Of a stretch of 50,609 bases of DNA, positions 27,517 to 37,300 are shown piece after piece. Origin of the DNA: Bacteroidota bacterium. GTDB lineage: Bacteria; Bacteroidota; Bacteroidia; Sphingobacteriales; Sphingobacteriaceae. A program made the translations under genes and the position numbers. Positions within the stretch are counted from its first letter, which is position 1, and each line of letters starts with the position of its first letter. The DNA is taken from NCBI GenBank assembly GCA_013287375.1, contig JABDDX010000007.1, forward strand, positions 1-50,609, given 5' to 3'. The notes under the pieces are model-generated. The model did no database searches, was not told the DNA's origin, and saw only the letters and a list, made by a program, of their open reading frames with translations.

Positions 27517-28332
27517 ATGTTATCTGCATTTGATATACTCGTAAAAGTAAATTGTAGCCATAGCTATTTTTATGATGGGGTATTTAATGGATTTACTATT
27601 AAGGTAAGCGATAATACAAATAAGGTGCTTAACAATCATGATTTAATCATGAAGCCCTTTAATGGGGGATTTTATATTCTATACGATCAAAATTTTGCAG
27701 GCACAACCCGCACAAGGGAAGATGTGTTGAGCGAAAAACTTACCCTCGATTTTATCCTGATATTAACCGATCCCTTATTCTACAATTATACTGCGGATGC
27801 TCCGGCACAAATTGATCAGTCCATCTATTTTTTTAATAATAGTTTAAATCTGCCAGGTTCACTTCATGCAGATGACTTTGTTTCTGAAAATGATGTACAG
27901 CCCCTATCATATTTTACCGAGCAGTTTTTTGTAAAACCTTTTGCTAAACTTATACTGGCTTTAAACAGCGGGTTGCAAAATGAATATACTATAAAGTTTA
28001 ACGCGAAGTCAACCTACTGGCGGTATATATTAATGAGCAATTATTTGCAGGAACTAAATAACCCCGCAATAATTGATACCGATAGCACGAATGCTTTTGG
28101 TGTACCTGCAAAAGTTAATCTACCCGGCAACCTTCAGGTTAATGCCTTTACATCGGGCAATGCGTTGCAATTAAGCCAGCGCCCGGCAAAAGCATTTCAA
28201 CTGGCCGAAAATTATGAAACCGGTTCATCAAAATATAAGGTGGTGATCCGGTCGTTACCTTATCCTGATATCAGCGCGATATCCAGGCTACCTAATAGTT
28301 CATCAAATTTTTCAGATATTTTTATTTATTAA
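27517..28332 (+). CDS. Unrecognised 271-residue eCIS-locus protein
   Basis: I do not recognise this family. It is a soluble, aromatic- and Asn-rich protein with no signal peptide, transmembrane helix or nucleotide-binding motif. The first 60 residues look beta-rich (YFYDGVFNGFTIKVSDNTNK), and there is a segment SEKLTLDFILILTDPLFYNY around residues 72-92. It sits between the cap and sheath genes, 5 bases after one and 15 before the other, so it is made with structural parts. A particle component near the cap end, a second cap or an assembly factor are reasonable guesses, none proven. Confidence 0.7.
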   Translation: MLSAFDILVKVNCSHSYFYDGVFNGFTIKVSDNTNKVLNNHDLIMKPFNGGFYILYDQNFAGTTRTREDVLSEKLTLDFILILTDPLFYNYTADAPAQIDQSIYFFNNSLNLPGSLHADDFVSENDVQPLSYFTEQFFVKPFAKLILALNSGLQNEYTIKFNAKSTYWRYILMSNYLQELNNPAIIDTDSTNAFGVPAKVNLPGNLQVNAFTSGNALQLSQRPAKAFQLAENYETGSSKYKVVIRSLPYPDISAISRLPNSSSNFSDIFIY

Positions 28333-28347
28333 CTAAACCTTAAAACC

Positions 28348-30036
28348 ATGGCATCAACTTACATGACTCCGGGCGTTTACATTGAAGAGAAAAACGCCTT
28401 CCCTAATTCGGCCGTAGCGGTAGAAACCGCAGTGCCCGTATTTATCGGTTATACCGAAACAGCAGAGTTCAACAGCAATTCATTATTAAACCAACCTGTT
28501 CGCATTACCTCGTTTGCCGAGTACATGGAAAGATTTGGTGCTGGTTTTAAATCAAAGTACACTGTTACAAAAGTACCGTCGGATGCTGATGTTACAGCCA
28601 TTACCGATGCAACACAACAAGAGGCCGCCAAAGCCATCCAAACCAAAGCGGTAAGCCTTGTTGAAAATACCGTTGTGGCTAACAACGCTAAATGGTATAT
28701 TGAGGTGGCTACCGATAATACATTATACCTATATAATAGTGTACGTATGTTTTATGCAAACGGCGGTGCAAACTGCTACATTTTATCTGTAGGTACTTAC
28801 GCCGGTAAAACCAGTTTAACAGTATCCGGGGCTGATTTTTTAGGATCTGATGCTAATCCCATCAGCCCATTTGATCTGCTTAAAAAAGAAAATGAGCCTA
28901 CATTAGTTCTTGTACCCGATGCCATTGCTTTAGGGGCTGCGGCATATAATACAGTATACACAGCAGTTTTACAGCATTGCAATGATATGCAGAGCCGTTT
29001 TGCTATACTTGATCTTAAAAAACAAATATCAACAGATACAACGGATGCTGTTGTTAGCGAATTTAGAGACGATATTGGTGTAAATAACTTAAATTATGGG
29101 GCCGCTTATTATCCATGGTTAAAATCGGCTCTTGTACAACCTGGTGAAGTTGACCTGGATAACCTTGATCTGGGCACAGTAACATTAGCGGAATTTTTAC
29201 CAGAGCCAATAGCGCAAAAAGTTATTACTAAATATACTACCGATACTACAGGCCCTAATGCCGATTTAGCTACAGCTCAGGCCGCGTTAGTTACTGCGCA
29301 AACTGCTAATAATGCCGCTGATATTGCTACTGCTACTGTACAAATTATTGACCTGCAAACACAGCTTGCTAATATAAAACAAAGCTACCTGCAATCATTA
29401 AAAGCGGTTAGCCCAACTTATAACGCCGTGCTCGAAAAAGTACGTACCCAATTAAACGAATTACCACCAAGCGGAGCAATGGCAGGTTTATATACTGCAG
29501 TTGATAACAACCGTGGTGTTTGGAAAGCTCCGGCCAACGTTTCAGTAAACATGGTTAACGCGCCATCAGTAAACATATCAAATGAGGGCCAGCAAAACCT
29601 TAATGTGGATGTTATGGCTGGTAAATCCATCAACGTTATCAGGTCGTTCCCGGGCGTAGGTACTTTAGTATGGGGTGGTCGCACACTTGATGGCAACAGC
29701 CAGGATTGGCGCTACATCAACGTTCGCCGTACATTGATCATGATTGAGCAGTCGCTTAAATTAGCCGCACGTGCTTATGTTTTCGAACCCAATGATGCCA
29801 ATACCTGGATCACTGTAAAAAGTATGTTCGATAACTTCCTGGTTAATCTATGGAAACAGGGCGCGCTTGCCGGTGCTGCACCTGAGCAGGCTTTTGATGT
29901 ACAGATAGGCCTTGGTTCAACCATGACGGGTAATGATATACTTGACGGTAAAATGCTGATCACTGTAAAAGTGGCTATCGTTCGCCCGGCAGAGTTTATC
30001 GTTATTACTTTCCAGCAACAAATGCAACAATCATAA
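28348..30036 (+). CDS. Contractile tail sheath protein (Afp2/3/4-like)
   Basis: Forms the contractile outer sheath of the injection particle. The 562-residue product opens with MTPGVYIEEKNAFPNSAVAV, the standard sheath start. The C-terminal third holds the conserved sheath core (WRYINVRRTLIMIEQSLK; FEPNDANTWITVKSMFDNFL) and ends FIVITFQQQMQQS, the strand that weaves sheath subunits together. An Ala/Thr/Gln-rich probable helical insertion spans about residues 305-352 (ADLATAQAALVTAQTANN). It is the only sheath gene in the locus, whereas Afp has three paralogues. Start codon within ACCATGG; tube genes follow. Confidence 0.95.
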   Translation: MASTYMTPGVYIEEKNAFPNSAVAVETAVPVFIGYTETAEFNSNSLLNQPVRITSFAEYMERFGAGFKSKYTVTKVPSDADVTAITDATQQEAAKAIQTKAVSLVENTVVANNAKWYIEVATDNTLYLYNSVRMFYANGGANCYILSVGTYAGKTSLTVSGADFLGSDANPISPFDLLKKENEPTLVLVPDAIALGAAAYNTVYTAVLQHCNDMQSRFAILDLKKQISTDTTDAVVSEFRDDIGVNNLNYGAAYYPWLKSALVQPGEVDLDNLDLGTVTLAEFLPEPIAQKVITKYTTDTTGPNADLATAQAALVTAQTANNAADIATATVQIIDLQTQLANIKQSYLQSLKAVSPTYNAVLEKVRTQLNELPPSGAMAGLYTAVDNNRGVWKAPANVSVNMVNAPSVNISNEGQQNLNVDVMAGKSINVIRSFPGVGTLVWGGRTLDGNSQDWRYINVRRTLIMIEQSLKLAARAYVFEPNDANTWITVKSMFDNFLVNLWKQGALAGAAPEQAFDVQIGLGSTMTGNDILDGKMLITVKVAIVRPAEFIVITFQQQMQQS

Positions 30037-30085
30037 AAAATCACAATTAACATAATTTTCAACTAAATCTTTAAAACATACAATT

Positions 30086-30541
30086 ATGGCAGATGATGGA
30101 TCAACCCAGTCAGCGGCAACGTGGCCTTTAGTAAAGTTCTCATTTCAGGTTAAATGGGACGATAAGGAATTAATTTTTCAGGAAGTAACAGGCTTATCTT
30201 CTGAAACGCAGGTTATAGAATACCGTGGCGGCAGCAGCAAGGTTTACTCGACAGTAAAAATGCCGGGTATCCAAAAATTTGGAAACATAACCTTCAAAAA
30301 AGGAATCTTTAAAGGCGATACAGCATTATGGGATAACTACAACTTAATTAAAATGAATACCATAAAACGGTCGACAATTTTAATAAGCTTGTTAGACGAA
30401 AGCAATGCGGTGGCCATGAGCTGGAGCCTTTTAAACGCTTTCCCTTGCAAAATTACAGTAACCGATATGAAGTCAGACGGAAACGAGGTTGCTGTTGAAA
30501 GTATGGAAGTGGCACACGAAGGTTTAACTATTAAAAAGTAA
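30086..30541 (+). CDS. Inner tube protein 1 (Afp1-like, gp19 family)
   Basis: Forms the rigid inner tube pushed out when the sheath contracts. The 151-residue product has the T4 gp19-like tail-tube fold: KFSFQVKWDDKELIFQEVTG at the N-terminus, KFGNITFKKGIF near residue 70, and AVAMSWSLLNAFPCKITV near the C-terminus. It lacks a signal peptide, as expected for cytoplasmic assembly. It lies 49 bases after the sheath and 13 before a second tube gene. It is probably the major tube subunit because it directly follows the sheath; this order is the only evidence for that. Confidence 0.92.
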   Translation: MADDGSTQSAATWPLVKFSFQVKWDDKELIFQEVTGLSSETQVIEYRGGSSKVYSTVKMPGIQKFGNITFKKGIFKGDTALWDNYNLIKMNTIKRSTILISLLDESNAVAMSWSLLNAFPCKITVTDMKSDGNEVAVESMEVAHEGLTIKK

Positions 30542-30554
30542 TTAGCTTTTAGCT

Positions 30555-31001
30555 ATGCCTGTGCCATCTCCATATCCACCCGTTGGTTTTTATTTTAAGG
30601 TGAATATTGGCACATTAACAGCTAATGGCGAGGGTAATTTTCAGGAGGTTAGCGGCCTCAACTTCAAATTTGGTGTAAAGGAAGTACCCGAAGGTGGCGA
30701 AAACCGCTTTATACACAAATTTCCCGTGCCTGCTAAGTACGAAAACCTGATATTAAAGCGGGGGATGCTGATTGGCTCCCCCCTTATTACCTGGGCGCAA
30801 ACCAGTGTAGGGCAATTCTCCTTTAAACCGGTAACTGTAGTTATTAACTTAATGGATGAAACATCTGCACCCATTGCCACCTGGAAGCTGATAAATGCCA
30901 TCCCTGTGGGCTTAAATGTATCTGCCTTTAAGGCACAGGAAAACGCCATAGCGGTTGAAACGCTGGAGTTAAGTTTTGATTATTTTGATAAAGTGAAGTA
31001 A
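30555..31001 (+). CDS. Inner tube protein 2 (Afp5-like)
   Basis: Second tube-family protein, 148 residues, likely the ring joining the tube to the spike hub. It has the same fold pattern as the previous gene: GFYFKVNIGTLTANGEGNFQ, KYENLILKRGML, and ATWKLINAIPVGLNV in equivalent places, but with a longer first loop and a more divergent sequence. In Afp and PVC particles Afp5-type proteins sit at the tube base. It ends two bases before the DUF5908 mini-gene. Confidence 0.9.
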   Translation: MPVPSPYPPVGFYFKVNIGTLTANGEGNFQEVSGLNFKFGVKEVPEGGENRFIHKFPVPAKYENLILKRGMLIGSPLITWAQTSVGQFSFKPVTVVINLMDETSAPIATWKLINAIPVGLNVSAFKAQENAIAVETLELSFDYFDKVK

Positions 31002-31003
31002 TT

Positions 31004-31168
31004 ATGCCGATAGAGATAAGGGAATTAAAGATAAAGGTAACGGTTGACGAAAACGCGCAGAAAAGAAATGTTACCGAAATTAAAGATCTCGACGCGTTAA
31101 AAAATAAAATAGTTAAAGAGTGCGTGGATAAGGTAATGATGAAATTGAATAATTTAACGGAAAGATGA
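31004..31168 (+). CDS. DUF5908 mini-protein (position of Afp6)
   Basis: A 54-residue ORF, ATG at 31004 and TGA at 31166, filling the gap between the second tube gene and the LysM gene with 2-base and 1-base spacers. It begins MPIEIRELKIKVTVDE, which matches the small DUF5908 proteins found at this place in contractile-injection loci, and continues as a highly charged probable helix (LKNKIVKECVDKVMMKL). Tight spacing and a normal start argue that it is translated. Its function is not established; position next to hub genes suggests a baseplate or assembly role. Confidence 0.8.
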   Translation: MPIEIRELKIKVTVDENAQKRNVTEIKDLDALKNKIVKECVDKVMMKLNNLTER

Positions 31169-31169
31169 T

Positions 31170-31841
31170 ATGCCGAGCCTGGTTAAATTAAAAATAGAAG
31201 GCTTTGAAGATCCTGCCTGCGTAGCCAAAAAAAGAGGCGAGATAATAGCTTTTATAAACCCATCAACCTATAAGCGCAACTTTAAAACTATTTACGAAAG
31301 CAGTAAGGAAGTTGATGCTAATAAGTCAACGCAAATATTTAAGCGTATTGGTGAAAGCGATCTTAAACTGAGCTTTTTTGTTGACGGCACAGGAATAGTA
31401 CCATTGGGGAAAATGTATGCCGATGTTGACGCGTACATTACTGCATTTACTGATCTGGTGTATAGTTTTAAAGGCAATATACATCGTCCATACTATCTTT
31501 TAGTCACCTGGGGCAGCCTTAAGTTTACCGGTATATGTAGCAGCTTTGATATTACATACAATTTATTTACACCTGATGGTAAAGCCCTAAGGGCAACTAT
31601 TGATGTTATTTTAACCGAGAGCGTCGATTATAAAACCAAAGCTAAAGAAGCCGCCAAATCATCGCCCGATTTAACCCATATGCGGGTTGTTAAGGCAGGC
31701 GATACCTTGCCACTAATGACTTATAATATTTATGGCGACAGCTCATACTATGTAGAGGTTGCCAAACGGAATAATTTAAGCAGTTTTAATGCTATAAAAC
31801 CTGGGGATGTATTATATTTCCATCCCTTAACTAATAAATAA
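31170..31841 (+). CDS. LysM-containing hub protein (Afp7-like)
   Basis: Baseplate hub protein that links the inner tube to the sheath ring or spike. The 223-residue product has an N-terminal contractile-tail domain (about 1-160; FINPSTYKRNFKTIYESS, LKLSFFVDGTGIV) and a C-terminal LysM motif at about 170-220 (VVKAGDTLPLMTYNIYGD ... IKPGDVLYFHPL). This is the gp53-like arrangement known from Afp7/Pvc7. ATG overlaps nothing but starts one base after the previous stop; the spike gene follows 3 bases later. Confidence 0.92.
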   Translation: MPSLVKLKIEGFEDPACVAKKRGEIIAFINPSTYKRNFKTIYESSKEVDANKSTQIFKRIGESDLKLSFFVDGTGIVPLGKMYADVDAYITAFTDLVYSFKGNIHRPYYLLVTWGSLKFTGICSSFDITYNLFTPDGKALRATIDVILTESVDYKTKAKEAAKSSPDLTHMRVVKAGDTLPLMTYNIYGDSSYYVEVAKRNNLSSFNAIKPGDVLYFHPLTNK

Positions 31842-31844
31842 ACT

Positions 31845-33641
31845 ATGCCTGCACCATCACCAGTTGATTTTAGTGGCCCGGTTGTACTGTCAATCTCTGT
31901 TTTAATAAACGGAACGGCTGTTGACGATGCTTATGCGCTGGTATCATTAAATGTTATTAACGAAGTTAACCGCATACCTTATGCTGAATTAGTGTTTGTA
32001 GATGGTGATCCGCAGACCAATACTTTCCCACTAAGTGACAGCGCCGGCTTTGCCCCCGGTAACCCAATAGAGATTAAAGCAGGTTATGGTGGTGTTACTA
32101 CTACCATATTTAAAGGCAATATTGTTAAACAAGGCATCCGTATAAACGCAACATCAGCCAATAATGTAGTGCTTACCTGCAAGCATAAAGCCGTAGCGCT
32201 TACCTACAATAAAACTGAAGCAGAGTTTTCTAACAAAACTGATAGCGATATTATAACATCTATCATAGGTGATTATGGTGTAACTGTTACTGTTGACAGT
32301 ACCTCAGTAACGCAGGAAACCGTATTCCAAAAACTGGCTACCGACTGGGACTTTATCCTATCCCGGGCACAGCTTTACGGTTATATTATTACATTTAATG
32401 GCGATGCAATGATCATCGGCGCTCCTAAAACAAGTGCTACAGCGGTATTGCTTATTGCCGCCGGTGATGCTGTGCGAACCTTTAATGCAGATGTTAACGC
32501 GGAAAAACAGGCCCCGGGTATCAGCGCAAGCGCATGGGATATTAAAGGACAGACATTGCTTACCGCTACCGCTGCCGAGCCTTCAGTAAATAAACAGGGC
32601 AGTTTAACCCCAAAATCACTTTCAGAAAAACTCGGCCAAAAAAATCTTACCCTTAATTCCTGCACCCCAATGGCCGAAGATGAACTAAAAGCCTGGGCTG
32701 ATGGCGCCCTAAGCCGGATGCGTTTAAGCGCGATAAAAGGCGACGTGAGTTTTATCGGTAGCGCGTTAGCCGTGCCGGGAAGTATTATTGAATTGGCCAA
32801 TCTGGGCAAGCTATTTAATGGCAATGCATTTGTAACCTCTGTTAACCATGTTGTTGAAGATGGCGAATGGACAACCTTCGCCAAATTTGGCCTCGATAAT
32901 ATTGCCGCTTCAGAATTACCGGATTTCTCGTACCCGGCAGCGGCAGGCCAGTTACCCGCTATAAACGGCTTACAGGTAGCTACGGTTAAGAAATTATTTG
33001 ATGACCCGGATGGCCAGTTCAGGGTATTAGTCACTCTCGTATCAAATGCTACAAGCAAGGATGGTATATGGGCCCGTATGGCAAACTTTTACGCAACAGC
33101 AGGCTTCGGGGCCGGCTTTATGCCCGAGGTTGGCGATGAAGTAGTAATAGGCTTTTTAGAAAGCAACCCGCGGTATCCGGTAATACTCGGTTCCCTATAC
33201 AGTAATACCCGTAAAACATCAAATCCGGCTAAAGACGATAATAATTACATTAAAACAATAACAACAAAAAGTAACCTTAAGATCAGCTTTGATGATGAGA
33301 AAAAGATTACGAAAATTGAAACACCCGGGGCTAATTCAATTACTCTGAGCGATGATGCCAAGTCGATTGAAATTGTTGATCAAAACAGTAATTCCATCAA
33401 AATGACATCAGCCGGCATCATCCTAAAAAGCGGTAAAGATATAACCCTCGATGCAACAGGCAATATCACACTTAAGGCAACAGGCAAGATAGAGATAACA
33501 GCAACACAGGACGCCGCAATAACCGGTATGAACGTCACTAATACAGCACAAATGGGTTTCACCGCCAAAGGAACGGCTACTGCCGAGCTTTCAGCGTCAG
33601 GACAAACAACCGTAAAAGGCGGCATAGTAATGATTAATTAA
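31845..33641 (+). CDS. VgrG-like spike protein (Afp8-like, gp27/gp5 fusion)
   Basis: Trimeric central spike under the tube. The 598-residue product contains the gp27-like hub (about 1-370; YAELVFVDGDPQTNTFP, AGYGGVTTTIFKGNIVKQG), an OB-fold of gp5 type at about 370-460 (FGAGFMPEVGDEVVIGFLESNP), and a C-terminal beta-helix of short repeats (ITLKATGKIEITATQDAAITG) for about 130 residues. No extra C-terminal effector domain is present, so it is structural. The PAAR tip gene follows 13 bases later, as expected since PAAR caps this spike. Confidence 0.94.
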   Translation: MPAPSPVDFSGPVVLSISVLINGTAVDDAYALVSLNVINEVNRIPYAELVFVDGDPQTNTFPLSDSAGFAPGNPIEIKAGYGGVTTTIFKGNIVKQGIRINATSANNVVLTCKHKAVALTYNKTEAEFSNKTDSDIITSIIGDYGVTVTVDSTSVTQETVFQKLATDWDFILSRAQLYGYIITFNGDAMIIGAPKTSATAVLLIAAGDAVRTFNADVNAEKQAPGISASAWDIKGQTLLTATAAEPSVNKQGSLTPKSLSEKLGQKNLTLNSCTPMAEDELKAWADGALSRMRLSAIKGDVSFIGSALAVPGSIIELANLGKLFNGNAFVTSVNHVVEDGEWTTFAKFGLDNIAASELPDFSYPAAAGQLPAINGLQVATVKKLFDDPDGQFRVLVTLVSNATSKDGIWARMANFYATAGFGAGFMPEVGDEVVIGFLESNPRYPVILGSLYSNTRKTSNPAKDDNNYIKTITTKSNLKISFDDEKKITKIETPGANSITLSDDAKSIEIVDQNSNSIKMTSAGIILKSGKDITLDATGNITLKATGKIEITATQDAAITGMNVTNTAQMGFTAKGTATAELSASGQTTVKGGIVMIN

Positions 33642-33654
33642 TAATATTATAAAT

Positions 33655-33957
33655 ATGGGAGCACCAGCTGCTAGATTAACAGATATGCATGTATGCCCAA
33701 TGGTAACACCGGGCGTACCACCAATACCGCACGTTGGCGGGCCTATAGTTGGCCCCGGCGCGCCGACTGTTTTAATAGGCGGTTTACCTGCCGCTGTAAT
33801 GGGCGATAATGCGGTTTGTGTTGGCCCGCCTGATCCTATTATTAAGGGTTCGGCAACGGTATTGATTTGTAATAAACCTGCTGTGCGTATGGGTGACAGT
33901 ACAGGCCATGGCGGTTCTATCGTATTAGGCTGCCCTACAGTATTAATAGGAGGATAA
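33655..33957 (+). CDS. PAAR-domain spike tip protein (Afp10-like)
   Basis: Sharpens the spike and binds its tip. The 100-residue product starts MGAPAARLTDMHVCPMV and is built of PAAR-type Gly/Pro-rich turns (PHVGGPIVGPGAPTVLIGG; VGPPDPIIKGSATVLI; MGDSTGHGGSIVLG). It has several His/Cys candidates for the tip metal (His12, Cys14, His26, His89, Cys95). No C-terminal extension, so it does not carry a toxin itself. It precedes the gp25 gene by 5 bases; in Afp the order of these two is reversed. Confidence 0.94.
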   Translation: MGAPAARLTDMHVCPMVTPGVPPIPHVGGPIVGPGAPTVLIGGLPAAVMGDNAVCVGPPDPIIKGSATVLICNKPAVRMGDSTGHGGSIVLGCPTVLIGG

Positions 33958-33962
33958 AATTT

Positions 33963-34385
33963 ATGGCTGATGAACTGCAATCATTTTTAGGTACAGGCTG
34001 GGGCTTCCCGCCAACATTTACCAAATCTACAGATAAGGTGCAAATGGTTTCTAATGTGCAGGATATTGAGCAAAGCCTGCTACTTATTTTAAGTACCATA
34101 CCCGGTGAGCGCATTATGCGCCCCGAATTTGGTTGCGATTTAAAGCGCTTGGTGTTCGAGATAAACGACTCTACCCTTATTGCTAATTTTAATCACATTA
34201 TATATCATGCTTTACTCAATTTTGAGCCACGGGTTAATTTTATTGAAGCAGTAATCATCAACCGCGATGAGTTGGATGGTGTATTGCAGGTACAGGTAAA
34301 TTTTGAGATCATCACAACCAATACCAGGCACAATATTGTATTTCCATTTTATCTGCAGGGCGAGGGTACCAATGTTTCTATTTAG
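33963..34385 (+). CDS. gp25-like baseplate wedge protein (Afp9-like)
   Basis: Baseplate wedge protein that nucleates sheath assembly. The 140-residue product has the GPW/gp25 core: DIEQSLLLILSTIPGERIMR, then PEFGCDLKRLVFE, which includes the conserved gp25 EFG segment. Length is typical for the family. It stands between the PAAR gene and the large baseplate-J gene with spacers of 5 and 13 bases. Confidence 0.94.
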   Translation: MADELQSFLGTGWGFPPTFTKSTDKVQMVSNVQDIEQSLLLILSTIPGERIMRPEFGCDLKRLVFEINDSTLIANFNHIIYHALLNFEPRVNFIEAVIINRDELDGVLQVQVNFEIITTNTRHNIVFPFYLQGEGTNVSI

Positions 34386-34398
34386 TAATTAGCGTAAA

Positions 34399-37300
34399 AT
34401 GTATATCGACCAATCAATTTTAAACGACGGCATAACACAAGATGAAAGGCGCATGGAGGCGCTTATGCCCGATTTTATCAAAATTGATGAACGCGATATT
34501 CCGGAAATGCTCCGTTTCGCCACGGAATTGTCGGCCCAGTTTAATTATTACAATATCAATAATAAAATAGAGGGCAATTGGGAAGATTTTTTCAGATCGG
34601 ATCCCAATATTTTATTAATCAACATATCAAAATTTGATATGTCGACCTACACAAATCTGTTCTCAAAATATCGTGATGAATTATACATAGCGGAAACTGA
34701 GCAAGAACTTTTAAATAGCCTGAAAAACCTGTTTAATTTTGTTTTACACGTATTTGATTTATTGAAAGCCCTGCGCGACAGACTACTCATTATTTCTAAC
34801 AGCAGTAAAATGTCTGAAGAGCTGCTGAATATAGTAGATAGTTTTGATGATGAATTATTAAAACTGAATAAATACACACAAGAAGCCAGTAATGTGTTTG
34901 GCGAAAAGCTACACCTTAACTTACCGGCGTATTTTATCAAAATCAATACTAGTCAATTAACAGATGAATCCATATTTACAGGTTCATCAATCAAAGAGCG
35001 TATCATTAACGCTTTGCCTCCCATCAAGGATATTTTTAATGAAATGGCCAAGAAATGTAATCATCTCCTTGGCTTTACCAAATTCTACCTCAAAAATCAC
35101 GACCCGCTTAACCAGGAATATGCACCTCATTTAGCCCTGTATATTGCATTTTTGCATTTGTACGAGCATCTGCAGAAAAAACTGAATTTAAGTACTAAAG
35201 ACCATCTCGATTTATATTATAAACGCATACTTGGCTTAAATCCCAATAATGCTTTACCCGATAGTGTACATGTTGTTTTTGAAAAGGATGTTGTTGCCAC
35301 GCAGGTATCGTTAATGGCGGGTGAAGAAGTGGTGGCACAAATAGCAGGCCAGCAAACCCCCGCTTTTTTTACGTTGAATGAATCATTGCTGGTAACTGGT
35401 GCCCAAATTGCAGAATTGAAAACAGTGTACCTTGCAGAGCATATTCAGGAAAAAACAGATAATGGTGTAGTAAAGGAAATTCAAGTTTATAATGGTAACT
35501 ATCCTTGCAGCACGGCTGCTAACTTTCTGAAAAATAAATTACCTGTACAAACATGGCCGGTGCTTGGCGAAGATCAGGATGGTTTGGCAGATGCCAGCAA
35601 ATCAATGGATATTTCCAACATTGGTTTGATGATGTCTTCGCCGGTGCTGTATCAAATAGAGGGTCGTCGTACCATCACTTTTCATATTTATATTGAGGAT
35701 GTTTCTTTTAACAAACTCATAGCTTATTTTGTAAATTATGCTAAGGTTACCCGTAAAGAACCAACAGCCGTTAGCCATCAGTTATTATCTGATGCTTTTG
35801 TGATTGATTATACCGATACACTGGGCTGGGTTGAGATTCCAAAATACACCGCTAATTTAAACGAAGATGAAAAGAGGTTGGAAATTGAGGTGCAAATTAA
35901 TAAAGCCGAGCAAGTTATTGATGTTTATAAGCCCGAAATTCACGGTGGTAATTTTGATACTACCTGGCCACTTTTTAAGTTTTTATTAAAAAACTATGCT
36001 GCAAATAATGCATTTACATTTTTGCGGACGATTAAAATAGACCGCATAAGCATTGCCGCGGATGTGAAAGGTAGCCGGGCTGTTAAACTTCAAAATAATG
36101 TTGGCGCTTTAAATGCCTCAAGCCCCAGTCAAATATTTGGTCCGCTGCCTGCGGTAGGGTCATATATCGACATTAAAAACTCTAATATTTTTAATCGCTA
36201 TACAAGGGGATTTTGTATCCGCCTTGATTGGTCTGATTTGCCAAAAGAGCCCGGCGGATGGGAAACTTATTACAAGGCCTACAATAACAATATAACCAAT
36301 GGGTCATTCCGCATAAATATAAGCGTGCTAACCGACGGAAAGTTTGTTCCGAAAGAGGATCAACAACAAGAATTTAGTCTATTTGAAACGGATGACAGCG
36401 GTATGGGGGTGTTAAGTAATTCAACCCAAATAAAAGATATTGATGTTAAAAGGCTTGATTTTGTTAAAAAGCCGCTATTGGATAAAGAAGATACTGTAAA
36501 GGATAAAAACTTTGCCGAAGGCGCGGTACGGCTTGAATTGATTTCGCCAAGAGATGGCTTTGGGCAGAGGCTTTATCCAATAATATTCCCTGAAGTGGTG
36601 CTTCATAATGCTAAAAAATCTAAGAAACTTCCGTTACCTAATCCACCCTATATCGCACTGATCCGGTCTTTAACGGTTGATTACTTACTTGAGCATTCTG
36701 AAACGCTTGGCGCCGGGAGCGCTAAAAATGTTGATGATATTGATTTGAAAGTTTTTCATATCTACCCTTTTGGGGCTAAAGAGGTTTATCCTGGTAAGAG
36801 AAATTCGCCATATAGCTTGATCCCCGATTTTGATCAGGGAAACAACTTGTATATAGGCCTTACTGGCATAAAGCAAGGGCAGGTGCTATCCTTGTTATTT
36901 CAATTAGAAGAGAACAACTTTACTAACCTGGCCAAGGAAACCGAACCTGTAATATGGAGTTACCTTGATGATAATGCCTGGGTTTACCTAACCGAGAAAG
37001 ATGTTTTAGTTGATAATACCAATAATTTTATAAATACAGGAATTATTAAAATTAAGCTGCCCACCGATCTGAAAACAGGCAATACCGTACTGTCATCACA
37101 GTTGTATTGGATCAGGGCATCGGCTAAAGGTAATGCTAATGTTAAATCTAAAATTATTGCTATTTACCCCCAGGTGGTTGTGGCAACAAGGGTGGTTACT
37201 AATAACCCCAATGCATCGCATATTCCGCCAGGGGCAATAAAATCATTAAAGAATAAAATTACCGGTATCCAGAGTATAACCCAACCATTTCAATCATTCG

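Noticed and set aside
32381..33058. 225-codon open frame on the minus strand
   Set aside because: It lies wholly inside the VgrG-like spike gene, whose domains are clear; the antisense translation shows no family features.
33597..33980. 127-codon open frame on the minus strand
   Set aside because: Mirror of the Gly/Pro-rich PAAR gene; no start context or recognisable domain.
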